64,000 bases of DNA, taken from the NCBI GenBank assembly GCA_963556145.1, contig OY744461.1, positions 6,644,891 to 6,708,890 of the forward strand, read 5' to 3'. A model generated the notes under the pieces. It saw only the letters and a program-made list of their open reading frames with translations, had not been told where the DNA came from and searched no databases. Position numbers and translations under genes: made by a program. Of the stretch, positions 43,376-54,201 are shown in pieces (positions within the stretch are counted from its first letter, which is position 1; the number at the start of each line of letters is the position of its first letter). This DNA comes from Hygrocybe punicea. Taxonomy: Eukaryota > Basidiomycota > Agaricomycetes > Agaricales > Hygrophoraceae.

Positions 43376-46300
43376 TTAATCGTCGTCGGGTGAGGAGTCT
43401 ATAGAGGGCGGGTACGTCGGATCATCAAGATCGTTTGAATCGGTATCGTCGGCATCGGGGTATTGTAAGAAGTCATCCAACGGTATCGATATTTTTGAGC
43501 GGGCGTGGTAGGGTACGACTCGGAAAGCGGCAAATCGAGATTTAGAAACCGCACCGTCGAGTTCGGCAAGTATGTAGGATCCGCCTTCTGTTTTCCTGAC
43601 GACAACCATGGGTCCAAAGTACCGCGGTTTTGCTTTACGATCGAGAGACATTTCGATACGTGAATTTTGGACGAGAACGAGGTTACCGGGTTCGAAGTCG
43701 TAAACTTTGATCGTGTTGGCGTATTTCTGTTCAAATTGCCGGGCGGACGCAAGCCGAGATTTGGTAAGCTTTTCTTTGACCCGATCGAGGTCGGCTTCTC
43801 GTTTACGAAGTTGTCGGGCGCGGATGACTATGAGGTTGGTCGTAGACATCGTATCTTGCGTCGGAACCATGTACGTAGCTTCGGCAAAATCGAATGGAAA
43901 AAGCGGTTCTACTCCATGTGCGATGTAGTAGGACGAGTATCCGAGGCTTTTGTGTGTCGTGACCCGTTCGGCCCAAAATACGGAGTGGGTTACGGTGTGC
44001 CATTTCTTTTCATCTCCGTCACAACTTTTCATAATGGCCTCCCGGACATCTAGGTGGCGACGCTCAACGGGTCCGTTCGCTTGTGAGTTATAGGGCGAAA
44101 TGCGGATGTGGCGGATACCGTAGCGGGAGGCGAGATAGTCGAGCGCTTCTACGAACGGCTTGCCGTTGTCGGTGACGATTTCTTCGAGAGCGCCCCAACG
44201 GCATAAGATGTCTTCGAACAAGAACGTGCCGATGGTGGAGCCGGTCTCGCGGCGTAACATGCGGAACTCAGGGTAGGCGGACAGGGAGCAACGGGCTTGG
44301 ACGATGTATCGATAGCCGCCGGATCGTGGCATAAACATTGTGTCGACATACGCTTTACGAAATAGTGAGGCCGGTGTAGCGACGGTGGGCGGAATGTGAT
44401 GATAACGCATTTGCCGTACTTGGCACTGATGGCAAGACTGGACGTACCACTTAACGTCGTGGTCGAGGTGCGGCCACCAGAAACGATCGAGTAGCCGAGC
44501 GCGGACGGAGAATATACCTTTGTGGCCGAGAGAGTCGTGAGCGTCTTTGAGTAACTGAAGCCGGCGGTCGGGCGGTATGACGAGTTTGTGTTTTCCGTGA
44601 CGGTCTTTACGCCAAAGCTTGTTATCGGTGATGAAGAATTCAAGGGCGTATCGTAAGAACAGACGGTATTCTTCGTCCGTGAAGTTCGCGGGTCGGGTTA
44701 GATCTCGTAACCAAGTCTCGACGAGGGCAAGACGAACGTCGGCCGCGCGGGCTTTATCGGATCGCGGTATGTCAGAAACGGCTTCCTGATTTGTGTAGAC
44801 GAGGACGGCCGGTAATTCTTGGAGTCGGTCGGCTGTGGCACGGCAGCGGCCGCATACGGCAATCGGCTTAGACGGTATGGGGACGGGTCGGTAGTTGACG
44901 ACTTCCATAAAGAAACCGTAGGAGTGGTCGAGCCAATCGTCGGAGTCGTTGATCTCCTCAGGGTCTTCTGCAGCGCGGGGACGTCGGGAGAGTCCGTCGG
45001 GTGCACCGTGTGCGGAAGCGGGTACGTGAACGAGTCTAAAGTCAAATAAGAGCACGCCGGCTATCCATCGGTTGATCGTTGCATTGGGCTGAATGTCGAG
45101 GTTGTTGAGCATCCCTTTTATGTACTTCGCGTCGACTTCAACGGTGAGGTTGCGGACGCCGATAATGAAAATCCGATAGGCGCGGAGGGCCCTGAAGAGA
45201 CCGTAAAGCTCGAGCTTGGACTGAGAGTATCGGGCTTCGCGTTCGTTCCACGATATTGAACCAAAGCGATTCGGATAGCACTTTCCGTCGGCGCGGATTT
45301 GCATAAGAACGAAGCCGACTCCAAGAACGGAGGAATCGACGGCGAGAATCACTTCCCATTCACGCGTGTAGTCGATAGCGCGCAGCGCTGGCGACGTAAT
45401 GACGGCGTTTTTGAGGTAGTCGACGGCGGTCTCTTCTTCTTCACCAAATTCGAAGGGTATACCTTTGCGGGTAAGACGGACGAGGGGTCGGGAGTGGAGC
45501 GAGAAGTCCTTGATAAAAATACGCAAGACGCCGCAGATACCGAGAAAGGCGCGAACTTCGGTGAGGTTGGTCGGCAGTGGCCAATCGCGAATCTTCTGTA
45601 CTTTGGAGTCGTCGGCTACTCTTCCTTCGTATGTGCATCGGTGGCCAACAACGATGACTGAGGGTCGACACAACTCGAGTTTTTTGCCGTTGAAGGTACC
45701 GCCGACATAGCGGAAACGCTGGATGACGCGGTTGACACCTTGGAAGTGTTCCCAAATGAAACGTCGGATTGCCGGGTTCTCGGGTATAGTCTCGTAGGTA
45801 CCGTCGGGTTGCTCGTAGCGGGTTGGAGGCCCTTTGACGGGAATATCGTCCATATACGGAACGGCAAGATGAGGGATTTCGTCACGGAGAATGTACGTGG
45901 AGTCACCGTGTAGGATCTGCGGGGAATTTGTGTATCCCATAGCAATCCGCGTAAGTCGAAGCGTTCCGAGTGGAGACTGAAAGGTCATATAGTCACGAGA
46001 CGAGGGGTGGACGAGGCGTTGGTCGAAAGAGACGAAGAGGTCGAAGGAAGCGTAGCAAGAGTGGCCGCCAAAGGCCTCGGCCAAGTGCTCGGTCATGGGC
46101 GGTACGGCGGGATTGCGGATAGTGACGGCGTTAAGCGGCTGTAGATCGTGGATGATTCGAAGAGACTTCCCGTCCTTTTTCAAAACGCAAAACCAGCGGG
46201 AGCGATATGACGAATTCGAGGGTTCATAGGTACCGGCGTTAATTTTGTCTTTGATGATGCCGATGACTTCGTTAAGGATGCCGGGTGGGATTGGGATATT

Positions 46301-46924
46301 GCGATGGACCCACGGGTCGTGCGGTACGGTGGGAATGTGGATCGGCGGGAAGTAGTCCGTATTGAACTGGCCTTTCTCGGATTCGTTCCAGGCGAAGGCG
46401 GCTTCTTGCGTTTTGATGATATGGTGGCCGAGTTTTTCTTCCTCAGGCCAAAGGAATCCATCCGGGTTCATCGGCATCGCGTCGTGTCGTTCCTGGGTAT
46501 AGCGGGTGCCGGGTGTAAAATCGGGCGGGTGAGTCGGGAGCGTGGGTAAATCGGCTAGCGGGTCGCCGGTGATCTCGCGTATGATACGGTATTCGTCGGG
46601 GAGAGTGGTAGAAATTGGGCGGATACGATCGGCTACCTTCTTATACTTTTTCTTGGTAACGACTCCTTTTAGGTCCCTGGTAGGGGGGGTGGTATACGAG
46701 ATATAAGTAGCGTGTTCAGTAGAGGCTTTGTTACAAATATTCGAAGAAGAAATATGTGACGCAGGAGCGGAGACGGAACAAGACAAAGGAAGGGTATCGG
46801 TAGTACGTAGCTGATTTTGTACATCGGTCAACAATGAAATGTACTGGGCAGCAGTCTGAGGCTGAGACGAAGAGAAATCTAAATCAATAGAAAAACATAA
46901 GTCCTCTTCTAGGGGAAACGGCAA
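43376..46924 (-). CDS. Ty3/gypsy Pol (reverse transcriptase, RNase H, integrase)
   Basis: This 1182-residue frame has all pol domains in the gypsy order. Reverse transcriptase shows GKSLRIIHDLQPLNAV, SFDLFVSFDQR and YMDDIPVKG. RNase H follows with ILAVDSSVLGVG, SKLELYGLFRALRAY and VEVDAKYIKGML. Integrase has the HHCC zinc site (HDSLGHKG ... SCHQCQ) and the core residues in YVDTMFMP, IVTDNGKPFV and NSQANGPVERRH. Near the C-terminus, YFGPMVVVRKTEGGSYILAE is the GPY/F module; I see no chromodomain. The frame differs from gag and starts about 100 nt downstream of the gag stop, so expression may need frameshifting, reinitiation or a separate transcript. No stop or frameshift is present. Confidence 0.92.
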   Translation of the reverse strand: MPFPLEEDLCFSIDLDFSSSQPQTAAQYISLLTDVQNQLRTTDTLPLSCSVSAPASHISSSNICNKASTEHATYISYTTPPTRDLKGVVTKKKYKKVADRIRPISTTLPDEYRIIREITGDPLADLPTLPTHPPDFTPGTRYTQERHDAMPMNPDGFLWPEEEKLGHHIIKTQEAAFAWNESEKGQFNTDYFPPIHIPTVPHDPWVHRNIPIPPGILNEVIGIIKDKINAGTYEPSNSSYRSRWFCVLKKDGKSLRIIHDLQPLNAVTIRNPAVPPMTEHLAEAFGGHSCYASFDLFVSFDQRLVHPSSRDYMTFQSPLGTLRLTRIAMGYTNSPQILHGDSTYILRDEIPHLAVPYMDDIPVKGPPTRYEQPDGTYETIPENPAIRRFIWEHFQGVNRVIQRFRYVGGTFNGKKLELCRPSVIVVGHRCTYEGRVADDSKVQKIRDWPLPTNLTEVRAFLGICGVLRIFIKDFSLHSRPLVRLTRKGIPFEFGEEEETAVDYLKNAVITSPALRAIDYTREWEVILAVDSSVLGVGFVLMQIRADGKCYPNRFGSISWNEREARYSQSKLELYGLFRALRAYRIFIIGVRNLTVEVDAKYIKGMLNNLDIQPNATINRWIAGVLLFDFRLVHVPASAHGAPDGLSRRPRAAEDPEEINDSDDWLDHSYGFFMEVVNYRPVPIPSKPIAVCGRCRATADRLQELPAVLVYTNQEAVSDIPRSDKARAADVRLALVETWLRDLTRPANFTDEEYRLFLRYALEFFITDNKLWRKDRHGKHKLVIPPDRRLQLLKDAHDSLGHKGIFSVRARLLDRFWWPHLDHDVKWYVQSCHQCQVRQMRYHHIPPTVATPASLFRKAYVDTMFMPRSGGYRYIVQARCSLSAYPEFRMLRRETGSTIGTFLFEDILCRWGALEEIVTDNGKPFVEALDYLASRYGIRHIRISPYNSQANGPVERRHLDVREAIMKSCDGDEKKWHTVTHSVFWAERVTTHKSLGYSSYYIAHGVEPLFPFDFAEATYMVPTQDTMSTTNLIVIRARQLRKREADLDRVKEKLTKSRLASARQFEQKYANTIKVYDFEPGNLVLVQNSRIEMSLDRKAKPRYFGPMVVVRKTEGGSYILAELDGAVSKSRFAAFRVVPYHARSKISIPLDDFLQYPDADDTDSNDLDDPTYPPSIDSSPDDD

Positions 46925-47025
46925 AAGGGAAGCATAGTTCGTGGTATAGGTGTGGTCGCTTTCGAGTGGCGGCTTCTCATCTCCCGGTGCGTCCTTTCCG
47001 AGAGGTATCTCCGGGTCCTCGACTT

Positions 47026-49410
47026 CTAAAAATCCGGCTTTCCGGTGTCGGACCGCTCTCGTCGGTTCTTTTGGTTGTGCTCGATGGTGGGCAAGGTGAC
47101 GACGGCGCCGGTGTTTGGGTCCGTGATCGTGACTTGTTGTTCTCCGTTTTTATAATCCTTTGTAAGGGCTTCGGAAAGCGTGAAGAACGGGCGGCCGATG
47201 AGGATCTCGTAGGGGGCGTCGTCGACGACTTGGACTTGGAGGAAAAGATCGACGTCGCCAAAAGTGAATTTTAGGTTGGCGATCCGGCCGAGGGTGTCGT
47301 TGTCGCTTTTATTTGCCGACTGCATCCGCATCTTCATATTTTGGAGGCCGTAACCGAGTTTCTCCCAAATATCGCGCCGCATGCCGATGATCATGGAACC
47401 GTTGTCGAGGACGCACTCGAATACGAATTTGCCGTTGATGAGCGGGTAGACCGCACGGAGAGGGACTGAGTCGCGGCCGACGACGAGCGGGACGTTTTCC
47501 TGACAGTGTTGACAGGCGCGAGTGGGGATTTCGGGTGCGTGAAAATGGAAAACCTCGACGTTGTTACTCTCGGCGGTGACCTTTTTCGACGTAGTGAGGT
47601 CCTTCATGTGACGGCGGGCGTCGGACGACATGGCTAAAAGTTCTCGCTGCGAAATGCAGACTTGAGAATCGAGCGCGTGGTCGATGACGGATTTGGCGAT
47701 ACCGGGATCTTCGATGGGGGCTTGGTAGCGGTATTGGGGGTGCGATGCGGGAAGGTTCTGGGGAGTGCGCGGTACAAGGGCGGTCGGCTCGGTCGGCCAC
47801 GTGTTCGAAGGGGGGACTATGGTGATCGGCTGCTCGTTGATAGGTCTGGCTGTTTTCTCGGCGGGTTTCGCGGCGGGGACAGACGTGGAAGTGGTGGGCA
47901 GATTGGGAAACGTTTCTCTAGACTTGCCTTTCGCCTTTGATGGGATCTCTACACCGTCGAATCTAACCCGTTTACGAAGCCGCTGCACTTCGGCTTCCAG
48001 AACCTTAATCTGTTCGTTGTCGTCGTCGATGTCGGACGTCGTGGACTGAAAGATGTCGGCGTACTCGGTGGTGACCTCTGGTTCGTAGGTGGGTACTTCG
48101 ACGGCGGAGACGAAGTTAGTTTTGACATGAGGCGGCGGGTCGCGTTGGAACGGTTCTGTGGGGTTGCGGGCAGGGGGAGCGCGGTTGCCGGGGTTCTGTG
48201 CGTGCCACGCGTCGAAGCGTTCCCTCATATTTTTGCCGACGATAGCCTTTGGAAGATACATTCCGTTAGGCAACACGATGCGGCCGTGCTCGTTCTTGCG
48301 GCATATTCCGTCTCGAGTGTACTGCTCACAGATGGGACAATCGCGTATACGATGGAACGGATCGTCGCAAAAGAGGCAGTTGAAGTTGGTGAAACCCTGT
48401 CCCGCGGTGGTCGGCTCAGCCCTATTTGCACACGGCTTTGGGGGGTTGTTGCGTTCGGTGAGGGCTTGCGTGAGGACGGCGAGTTGTTGCGAAACGAGAC
48501 GAAATAGGTCGGATACGTTAGGTTCGACCGGTTCCGCTTTAGGAATGACCGGGTCATAGCGAGCGGGTGGCGGGTAGCGGGTGGCGGGTTCCATTGGAGT
48601 CGAGTACCGGATGGCAGCAGGCGACGTTGACGAGAGACGAGAGACGGTGGACGGTTCAGCCGCGGTTCCGGCCAGCAAGAAGTGGGCGCAATTGTGGAAG
48701 TCCTGGAAGTCGTAAGGGTCGCTATGGAAATGGTTCGGCTTTTGGTACTGCAGACGGGTTTTGATGTCCTTTTTAAGCTCGACATGGAAGCCGTTCTCGT
48801 ACGCGATGTTGCGTTCTCGGGGAGAGATCCGACCCTTGTCTAGAAGAAACCCTGAGATCCGGATGAACTCGCGGTAATATTCGCCAGGTTCAGTGCGGGT
48901 ACGGATACCGTAAGCGGTTTGGGTGTGCGTAAGACGGTCGAGATCCGCCATAGTGTACCGGTGATCGTCTTCCGTACCCGGGTATAGCACGAGTACGCTC
49001 TTCTTGAATGCGGCATAATCGACGCCGGTCGCGCTAGGTAAACTTGCCCAAAGCTCGTAGTCGCTAAGCGACGCGTAGCGCAGACTATGCTTGATGCGTC
49101 CTGCGTCGTCGAGAGCGGCATCGGCAGCAAGTATCTCGACTTCTTCGAAGAAGCGGTTTAAATTGAGCGGGTTCCCGTCGAAGGTCGGGGCCGTGGAGTG
49201 ACCGCGAGCGGGCATTTGTCGTGGAGTAACATGGGGAGCGGTAACGTGGGGAGCGGTCGAGGATCCAGAGGTCGAAGTCATTGTAGGTGGAAGGAGCTGA
49301 GATGTCGATGAAGCGGTTGTCGGGTGTACGATGAGCGGGTCGGGTAACGTGGGCGATGACGGCGTGGACAAAGACGAAGACGGGGACGATGACGATGACG
49401 GAGTTTTCAA
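47026..49410 (-). CDS. Ty3/gypsy Gag-protease
   Basis: This 794-residue frame starts with Ser/Pro-rich sequence. A capsid-like part follows (FDGNPLNLNRFFEEVEILA ... GEYYREFIRISGFLLDKG). The zinc knuckle is canonical C-X2-C-X4-H-X4-C (CLFCDDPFHRIRDC, about residues 345-360). The aspartic protease lies near the C-terminus, with the active-site string CVLDNGSMI where Asp-Ser/Thr-Gly is usual; Asn after the Asp is odd but occurs in some gypsy-type proteases, to my knowledge. A downstream ILIGRPFF block corresponds to the flap/hydrophobic-Gly region. The 5' leader runs from the LTR (49872) to the start at 49410. Three near-identical Asp/Ser-rich tandem repeats are visible on the opposite strand at 49380-49520, within the leader and N-terminus. 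Confidence 0.85.
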   Translation of the reverse strand: MKTPSSSSSPSSSLSTPSSPTLPDPLIVHPTTASSTSQLLPPTMTSTSGSSTAPHVTAPHVTPRQMPARGHSTAPTFDGNPLNLNRFFEEVEILAADAALDDAGRIKHSLRYASLSDYELWASLPSATGVDYAAFKKSVLVLYPGTEDDHRYTMADLDRLTHTQTAYGIRTRTEPGEYYREFIRISGFLLDKGRISPRERNIAYENGFHVELKKDIKTRLQYQKPNHFHSDPYDFQDFHNCAHFLLAGTAAEPSTVSRLSSTSPAAIRYSTPMEPATRYPPPARYDPVIPKAEPVEPNVSDLFRLVSQQLAVLTQALTERNNPPKPCANRAEPTTAGQGFTNFNCLFCDDPFHRIRDCPICEQYTRDGICRKNEHGRIVLPNGMYLPKAIVGKNMRERFDAWHAQNPGNRAPPARNPTEPFQRDPPPHVKTNFVSAVEVPTYEPEVTTEYADIFQSTTSDIDDDNEQIKVLEAEVQRLRKRVRFDGVEIPSKAKGKSRETFPNLPTTSTSVPAAKPAEKTARPINEQPITIVPPSNTWPTEPTALVPRTPQNLPASHPQYRYQAPIEDPGIAKSVIDHALDSQVCISQRELLAMSSDARRHMKDLTTSKKVTAESNNVEVFHFHAPEIPTRACQHCQENVPLVVGRDSVPLRAVYPLINGKFVFECVLDNGSMIIGMRRDIWEKLGYGLQNMKMRMQSANKSDNDTLGRIANLKFTFGDVDLFLQVQVVDDAPYEILIGRPFFTLSEALTKDYKNGEQQVTITDPNTGAVVTLPTIEHNQKNRRERSDTGKPDF

Positions 49411-49848
49411 TGTCGAGAGCGAAGACGGAGACGATGACGATGACGGAGTTTTCGATGTCGAGAGCGAAGACGGAGACGATGACGATGACGGAGTTTTCGA
49501 TGTCGAGAGCGAAGACGTGGACGGGGGTTCTAGCGAGGTCGAAGTCAGGGACGTAGGCGATGCGGGTGTCGAACTGAGATCGGATGAGTCGGGTGTAATG
49601 GTAATTATCGGTATATCGACCGATTCGAGACTGTCGGATGAAAGATATAGGGGGGTGTTTGACCCTGAGACGAGTGGGAGATTGTTATGTCGAGCGAGGT
49701 GGTCGGGTACTAGCTGGAAGAAGTCGTCGTCGATTGTCGGGTCGAAGGCGGCTAAAGAGAGTTCTTGTTGAAGAGTTCTTCGAGGAAGTTCTCGAAGACG
49801 ACGGTCAGAGGGAGGGATACGGGAAGAGGAAGCTATGGTGGTGCTAGA

Positions 49849-49872
49849 CTATCCCTCGCGGTGGGCTCCAGA
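49849..49872 (-). other. Candidate primer-binding site
   Basis: Read in the coding direction, the bases after the 5' LTR are TC then TGGAGCCCACCGCGAGGG, which begins with the TGG expected to pair with a tRNA CCA end and sits two bases inside the LTR. The tRNA was not identified. Confidence 0.5.
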
Positions 49873-50667
49873 TGTAAAGGCGAGGTCGGGGTGGCTGCGG
49901 AATAATGATCCTAAGCCTGAGGGGTCAGCGTAGAAGTGACTAGGAATAGTCTAACAAGCTTCAGTAAGATAATAGGATATAAAAAGTAAGAAGCCGCCGA
50001 GTAAACTACTGAAATCTATCGAGACCGATCGAAGCCGACGAAGCCGACGATGTCGGGTACGGCGGGTCGGGTGTTGGGTGATGAGAAACGTAGAGATAAA
50101 GGCGGTAGAACGACGGGGAGGGCGTCGAGGAATCCGACGAGCAATGTGTGCGATGGAATTTACTGAGAGACTTAATTCTCAGAGAGAGGAAATGGGGGAA
50201 CTGGTTTCTTATTCTGAGACGGCGCTTGGGCACCGTTTTTATACTACAAATTTGTGTACCTAGATTCGGACGAGAGTCCTCGGCCGATGAGAGGAGACAA
50301 AGGAGAATAAAAATGGGGAAGTAGGAAGAGCGTTGCGAGGCGACGATGACAGGGAAAATGGGTGGAAGATATAAAAAACCGTAAAAGATGCAATATACTT
50401 TACTATATCCCCATAAGGGAGACGCTAGGCGTGAATAGGGCAAGTCCGATATCGGGATCCCAGTCCGATGAGATCTATCTTTGCTATTTGAAGTTCTGTG
50501 AGTTTATGAGATAGACCGACCAGGTACGTGAGCGGCCGTGCTAGTCGGTATGCATCGGGTTGCGTCGGGTTGCGTCGGGTTCGAACGTAGATTGCTAGAG
50601 ACGTCGGGTTCGAGCGGATTCGCTAGATATCGATGTTACGGCCTCAGAGGGTCGAGGACCCTCTACA
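49873..50667 (-). repeat. 5' LTR (by coding strand) of the Ty3/gypsy element
   Basis: The 795 bp partner of 40816-41610, followed by the second GTGG. A single difference was noticed (50639). Confidence 0.92.
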
Positions 50668-51660
50668 GTGGCCCAAGTTGACGCCAACCAGCTCCTCGAG
50701 GACATAGCCGCCCAGGCAGCTGCAGATGCAGAGGCAGCTGCAGATGCAGAGGCAGCTGCGCAGGCCCTACGAGACAAAGAAGCCACAGACAAGCTTAAGG
50801 AGGCAGGAAAGAAGAAACCAAAGATGCACACCTTCGACCTAACAAAATCAATTGGCACCAACATCTCCCAATGCCCCTCAGCCTACGCCCTCGAAAGGCT
50901 CCGCAAATTTGAATACGTCGAGCTCTGGTATTTCACTCCAGAGGGCTGCAACAATGCCGCCACGACCCAACGCTCCGCCGCGGATGAGACGTTTGGTATC
51001 ACCAAAACCGACTCCGACCTCATGGTCCTCAAACCAGTTGCCACCGTCCGTGCCTCTCGCAAGGCCATAAAAGATGAAGATCTCACCTGGGACCAGATGG
51101 AAATCGGCAGCATCCTCATGCTCCGCAACCAATGCCAACTACATTGGCCCGAAATCGCCACAGACGCCCTCTCGATCTTCTGGTACAAACTCTACGCCCA
51201 CGAACTCCGTTCCCAACCCGACGGACAACGCATCCTCCTCTTGTACCAGGCCCGGGCCCACCGGGAATGGCACGCCGCCCTTGAGCGGAAGGATGCCGGC
51301 TTCAACATCAGCCTCATCAACGAAGATCTCCTCACCAAGATCACTCGCGAAGCCTTTTACTTGGACCACCAAGCATCCCTTCATGAGGTCAGTCCCCCCC
51401 TTTCTTTCTGCACCTCGCACCGCACTGCTTCGCACCTGCACCGCACCGCACCTCTCCCTGCGCCATACCGCACCTGCACCGCACCCTACCCATGCACCGC
51501 TTCCCTGCTTCGCGCTCCGCTTCACTTCACACCTTGCTGACCCCCCCTTCCCTCCCAGATGAGATCATGGCCCCGTTCCCCACTCCCCAGAGGCAGCCAA
51601 AACAGTGCTGCCCAGGATTGGAACCGCCACTCTCGCTCCAGGTCACCACCTGCATGATAG

Positions 51661-52127
51661 CACCATCTGTCTCACTATACCTCCATCCCGCTAAAATGTT
51701 TTGTGAGTCCCTTTTCTTGGCCATCTCCTAAAAAATGGGAACCAATGCTTGCTCGATGCGTCATCGTCCTCCTACCAAGGCACTGGCATTCGCTGCTCAC
51801 ATTGGTTCCTTTTCACAGACAGAACCATCCTTCTCAGGGCTGGGAAGCCCTCTGGCTTTCACCCAACCCTCTCTTCACTCACCCTTTCTTACAAGTAGTG
51901 ACTCTGCCTTGCACCTTTCCTACCTCTCTTCCACCTTGCAATCCAAGCTTCACCGTAACGGACTCTCAAAGACTGTAAACTCTACAAGAATTCCGAAGGC
52001 ATTAGATGCAGGATAGGTTTTTCCGAGACGTTTGTCTCATCCGGGTGTGTCTCATCCTGGTGTGAATGACTGTATGGAGTTGCCGCAACTTTTCGAATGC
52101 AATGATCTGGTACATACATGCATGGGT
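51661..52127. other. Intergenic, 3' side of BPL1
   Basis: No gene is recognised. The left part probably belongs to the truncated gag-like element and the right part to the 3' flank of BPL1. Confidence 0.5.
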
Positions 52128-54201
52128 TCACACCGACTTTTTTATCTTGATCATACCAGCCATTAGATCAAAACTGTTCCCGTCCGGCTGGAGGTCAATG
52201 AAATCATCTCCGGTCGACCATCCCGTTCTCTCCGGGACCGTCCTCAACAGCCCATGATCCTCAGTTATCCCCGTGATACGCACCATCATGGAAGGGGCCG
52301 TCGTTGTAAGTATCACCAACTGATCGCTGCATTTATAGTTGCTGAACTACCCAAAAATGGAGTTGAGTCTGCTCACGAGTGAAGCCATCTCTCGAGGTAG
52401 AGTCCCATAAAGGGATCAAAGGATCCGCCGTGAGCAATGAAAGTACACCACATTTTTTCGAACTTTGCCATTATCACGGCAGTGGTGTTCTCCATGCCTG
52501 GGGGACGAACGTCCGGCGGGAGTAATTGTGACAAGGATGGTAGTGGCGGAGAGTTCATCAGATTCAACCCACAACCTTGTTCACATGAGAGGTGGCCTTA
52601 AAACAACTTGAAAGCTGAGAGATGGACGTACCGATCACCAAGTCAATCTTTCCTCCACTGAAACTGGTAGTTACTAATATACCACCGATCTTCCGCCTTT
52701 CACCGGCACCGTCACCAAAACCGGCGTACAGATCATTCGGCCACTTGAGCCGTACAGTGTCACCCCAGATCCCCAGGACGGATTCTTCTCTGCAAGCTTC
52801 AGTCACAGCGAGGCCAAATAGATACTGAATGAAAACCAGTTTTGAAGCAGGGAAACTGGACAGGGAGAGACGGAGAAGTAGTGAAAACTGGAGACCGCCG
52901 GGAGGCGAGAGCCACACGTTGGATCCGCGCCCGCGACCTTCGAATTGATGGGAAGCAAGGGAAAGAAGAGGTGTAGGGACGAGTGAGAGAAATCGCAGGT
53001 TTCTGAAAGCGACGTCAGCAAGCATGGACCGCAGGCGAGAGTGCGCTCACTTATCGAGCATAGTTTGGGTACTTGTGACGGCCTCGCCGTAGAGAACGGC
53101 GTCGCCCATCCCCCACTGGTCATTAGTTTCGATGAGCCCTTCCTTTGCTCGTTCAGCGGAGAGTGTTCGATAATACAACACCAAATCAAACAATGGGGTC
53201 TGTTCATGAGTGGGCAGCTCCCCATTGGCACAAATGATAATATGTTTAGGTTGCGGGGTGGATTCAGGTAGAGGTACAGAGCGGCTGCGAGTTTCGTCCA
53301 AGATACGAGTGCATTCTGTGAATGTATGGAAACTGAAGGTGTCATTAGTGTCCTGGAAAACACTCGGCTGTGAAGCAGAGGAAGGTGCGGCAAGGGTTTC
53401 CATTATATGTGATACAACGGTAGGCTTCAAGGGATGGCTAGTAAGAAATTGAGGGAGAGGTGTAGTGATTTTAACGTCTTCAGAAGGTATATCCAAGCCA
53501 AGTTCCTGGAGGGTATCCAGCATAGCCTTTTGTCTCTCCTCCTCGGCATGAATTATTTCTTGTTGAGACATCGAGTTCGCTTGGTGGGCTGAGAACTGGC
53601 GGTCCATGGTGATAGGGTACTCTAAATTTGGACCCCACAGAATTACTTTCCCACTGCCAACTCGACAGCACACAGCTGCGGATTCACACTCCTGTTCACC
53701 ATCGACATACTTCGCCCAGACCTTAAGATTGGGTGTATCACGTCCCACACCAATAGACTGCCGCGCACCATTCTGGAACATGCCGTTGACGGTTCTCGTT
53801 TTTCCGCAGACCACTCGAATAGTGACATATCTCGGGGAAAGTTCGTCTGCAGGATGAAAGATTGGAGAGATACAGTTGTTGGCTCCCTCGTTGAAGAAGT
53901 GTGATACTAGTTCTTCCGCACTAGCAACACCCAAACAGCGCGCACCAACAGCCAACCCGAGAAGGGCACCGCCATTCTCCAAATACGCTTGAATCCGCGG
54001 TACTGCAGGAGTACGGGGGACTTGCTGACATTCAGGAAACACGAGCAGTGCACAAGTGGACGTCCAAGGATGTGACGCAAGTGATTGCTGAGAAATTGCC
54101 TGGACTGAATAATTGGGAAAAAGAAGGGATCGGAGAGTCGAGAGCGTATATTTTAACGACGTCTCTTGTACTTCTGGACCAGCGAACACCAAGACATTCA
54201 T
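52128..54201 (-). CDS. BPL1: Biotin-protein ligase
   Basis: Four exons on the minus strand (54201-53051, 53002-52632, 52575-52377, 52326-52128) with 48-56 nt GT-AG introns give 639 residues. The N-terminal part (MNVLVFAGPEVQETSLKYTL ... LLVFPECQ ... GALLGLAVGARCLG) is the glutamine-amidotransferase-like domain typical of fungal holocarboxylase synthetases. The catalytic core follows with YGEAVTSTQTMLDK, FEGRGRGSNVW (the GRGR biotin/ATP loop), RLKWPNDLYA and KIGGILVTTSFSGGK, and the C-terminal cap ends with DFIDLQPDGNSFDLMAGMIKIKKSV. I chose the ATG at 54201-54199 because 34 upstream in-frame codons are made of transposon inverted repeat. The enzyme attaches biotin to pyruvate and acetyl-CoA carboxylases. 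The gene looks intact. Confidence 0.95.

Larger units (their letters stand above)
40816..50667 (-). mobile_element. Ty3/gypsy LTR retrotransposon, 9852 bp, young
   Basis: Two 795 bp LTRs flank gag-protease and pol frames read on the minus strand, and the target duplication GTGG is perfect (40812-40815 and 50668-50671). By eye the LTRs differ at one position (41582 T, 50639 C), which implies a recent insertion. Gag-pro and pol are both full-length open frames. A three-exon gene on the opposite strand lies between pol and the 3' LTR. The primer-binding candidate is two bases inside the 5' LTR (49853-49870). This copy could be competent. Confidence 0.92.
40638..51660 (+). pseudogene. Gag-like retroelement ORF1, split by a Ty3/gypsy insertion
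   Basis: The gene starts at ATG 40638 (MPRIESNPNLQICPDF) and reaches ...NNTQKAAW, then is interrupted at 40816 by the LTR element. It resumes at 50668 after the duplicated GTGG with VAQVDANQLLEDIAAQ, so removal of the insert restores the frame. Later blocks are KKPKMHTFDLTKSIGTNISQ, FEYVELWYFTPEGC, LHWPEIATDALSIFWYKLYA and HREWHAALERKDAGFNISLI. An intron starts at GTCAGT (51390) and the next exon begins near 51559. The frame ends soon after (RSRSPPA) near 51660, so the zinc-knuckle tail is lost. The homologue at 61055-62576 is complete. The function is inferred as a capsid-like ORF1 protein of a non-LTR or tyrosine-recombinase retroelement. Confidence 0.75.
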
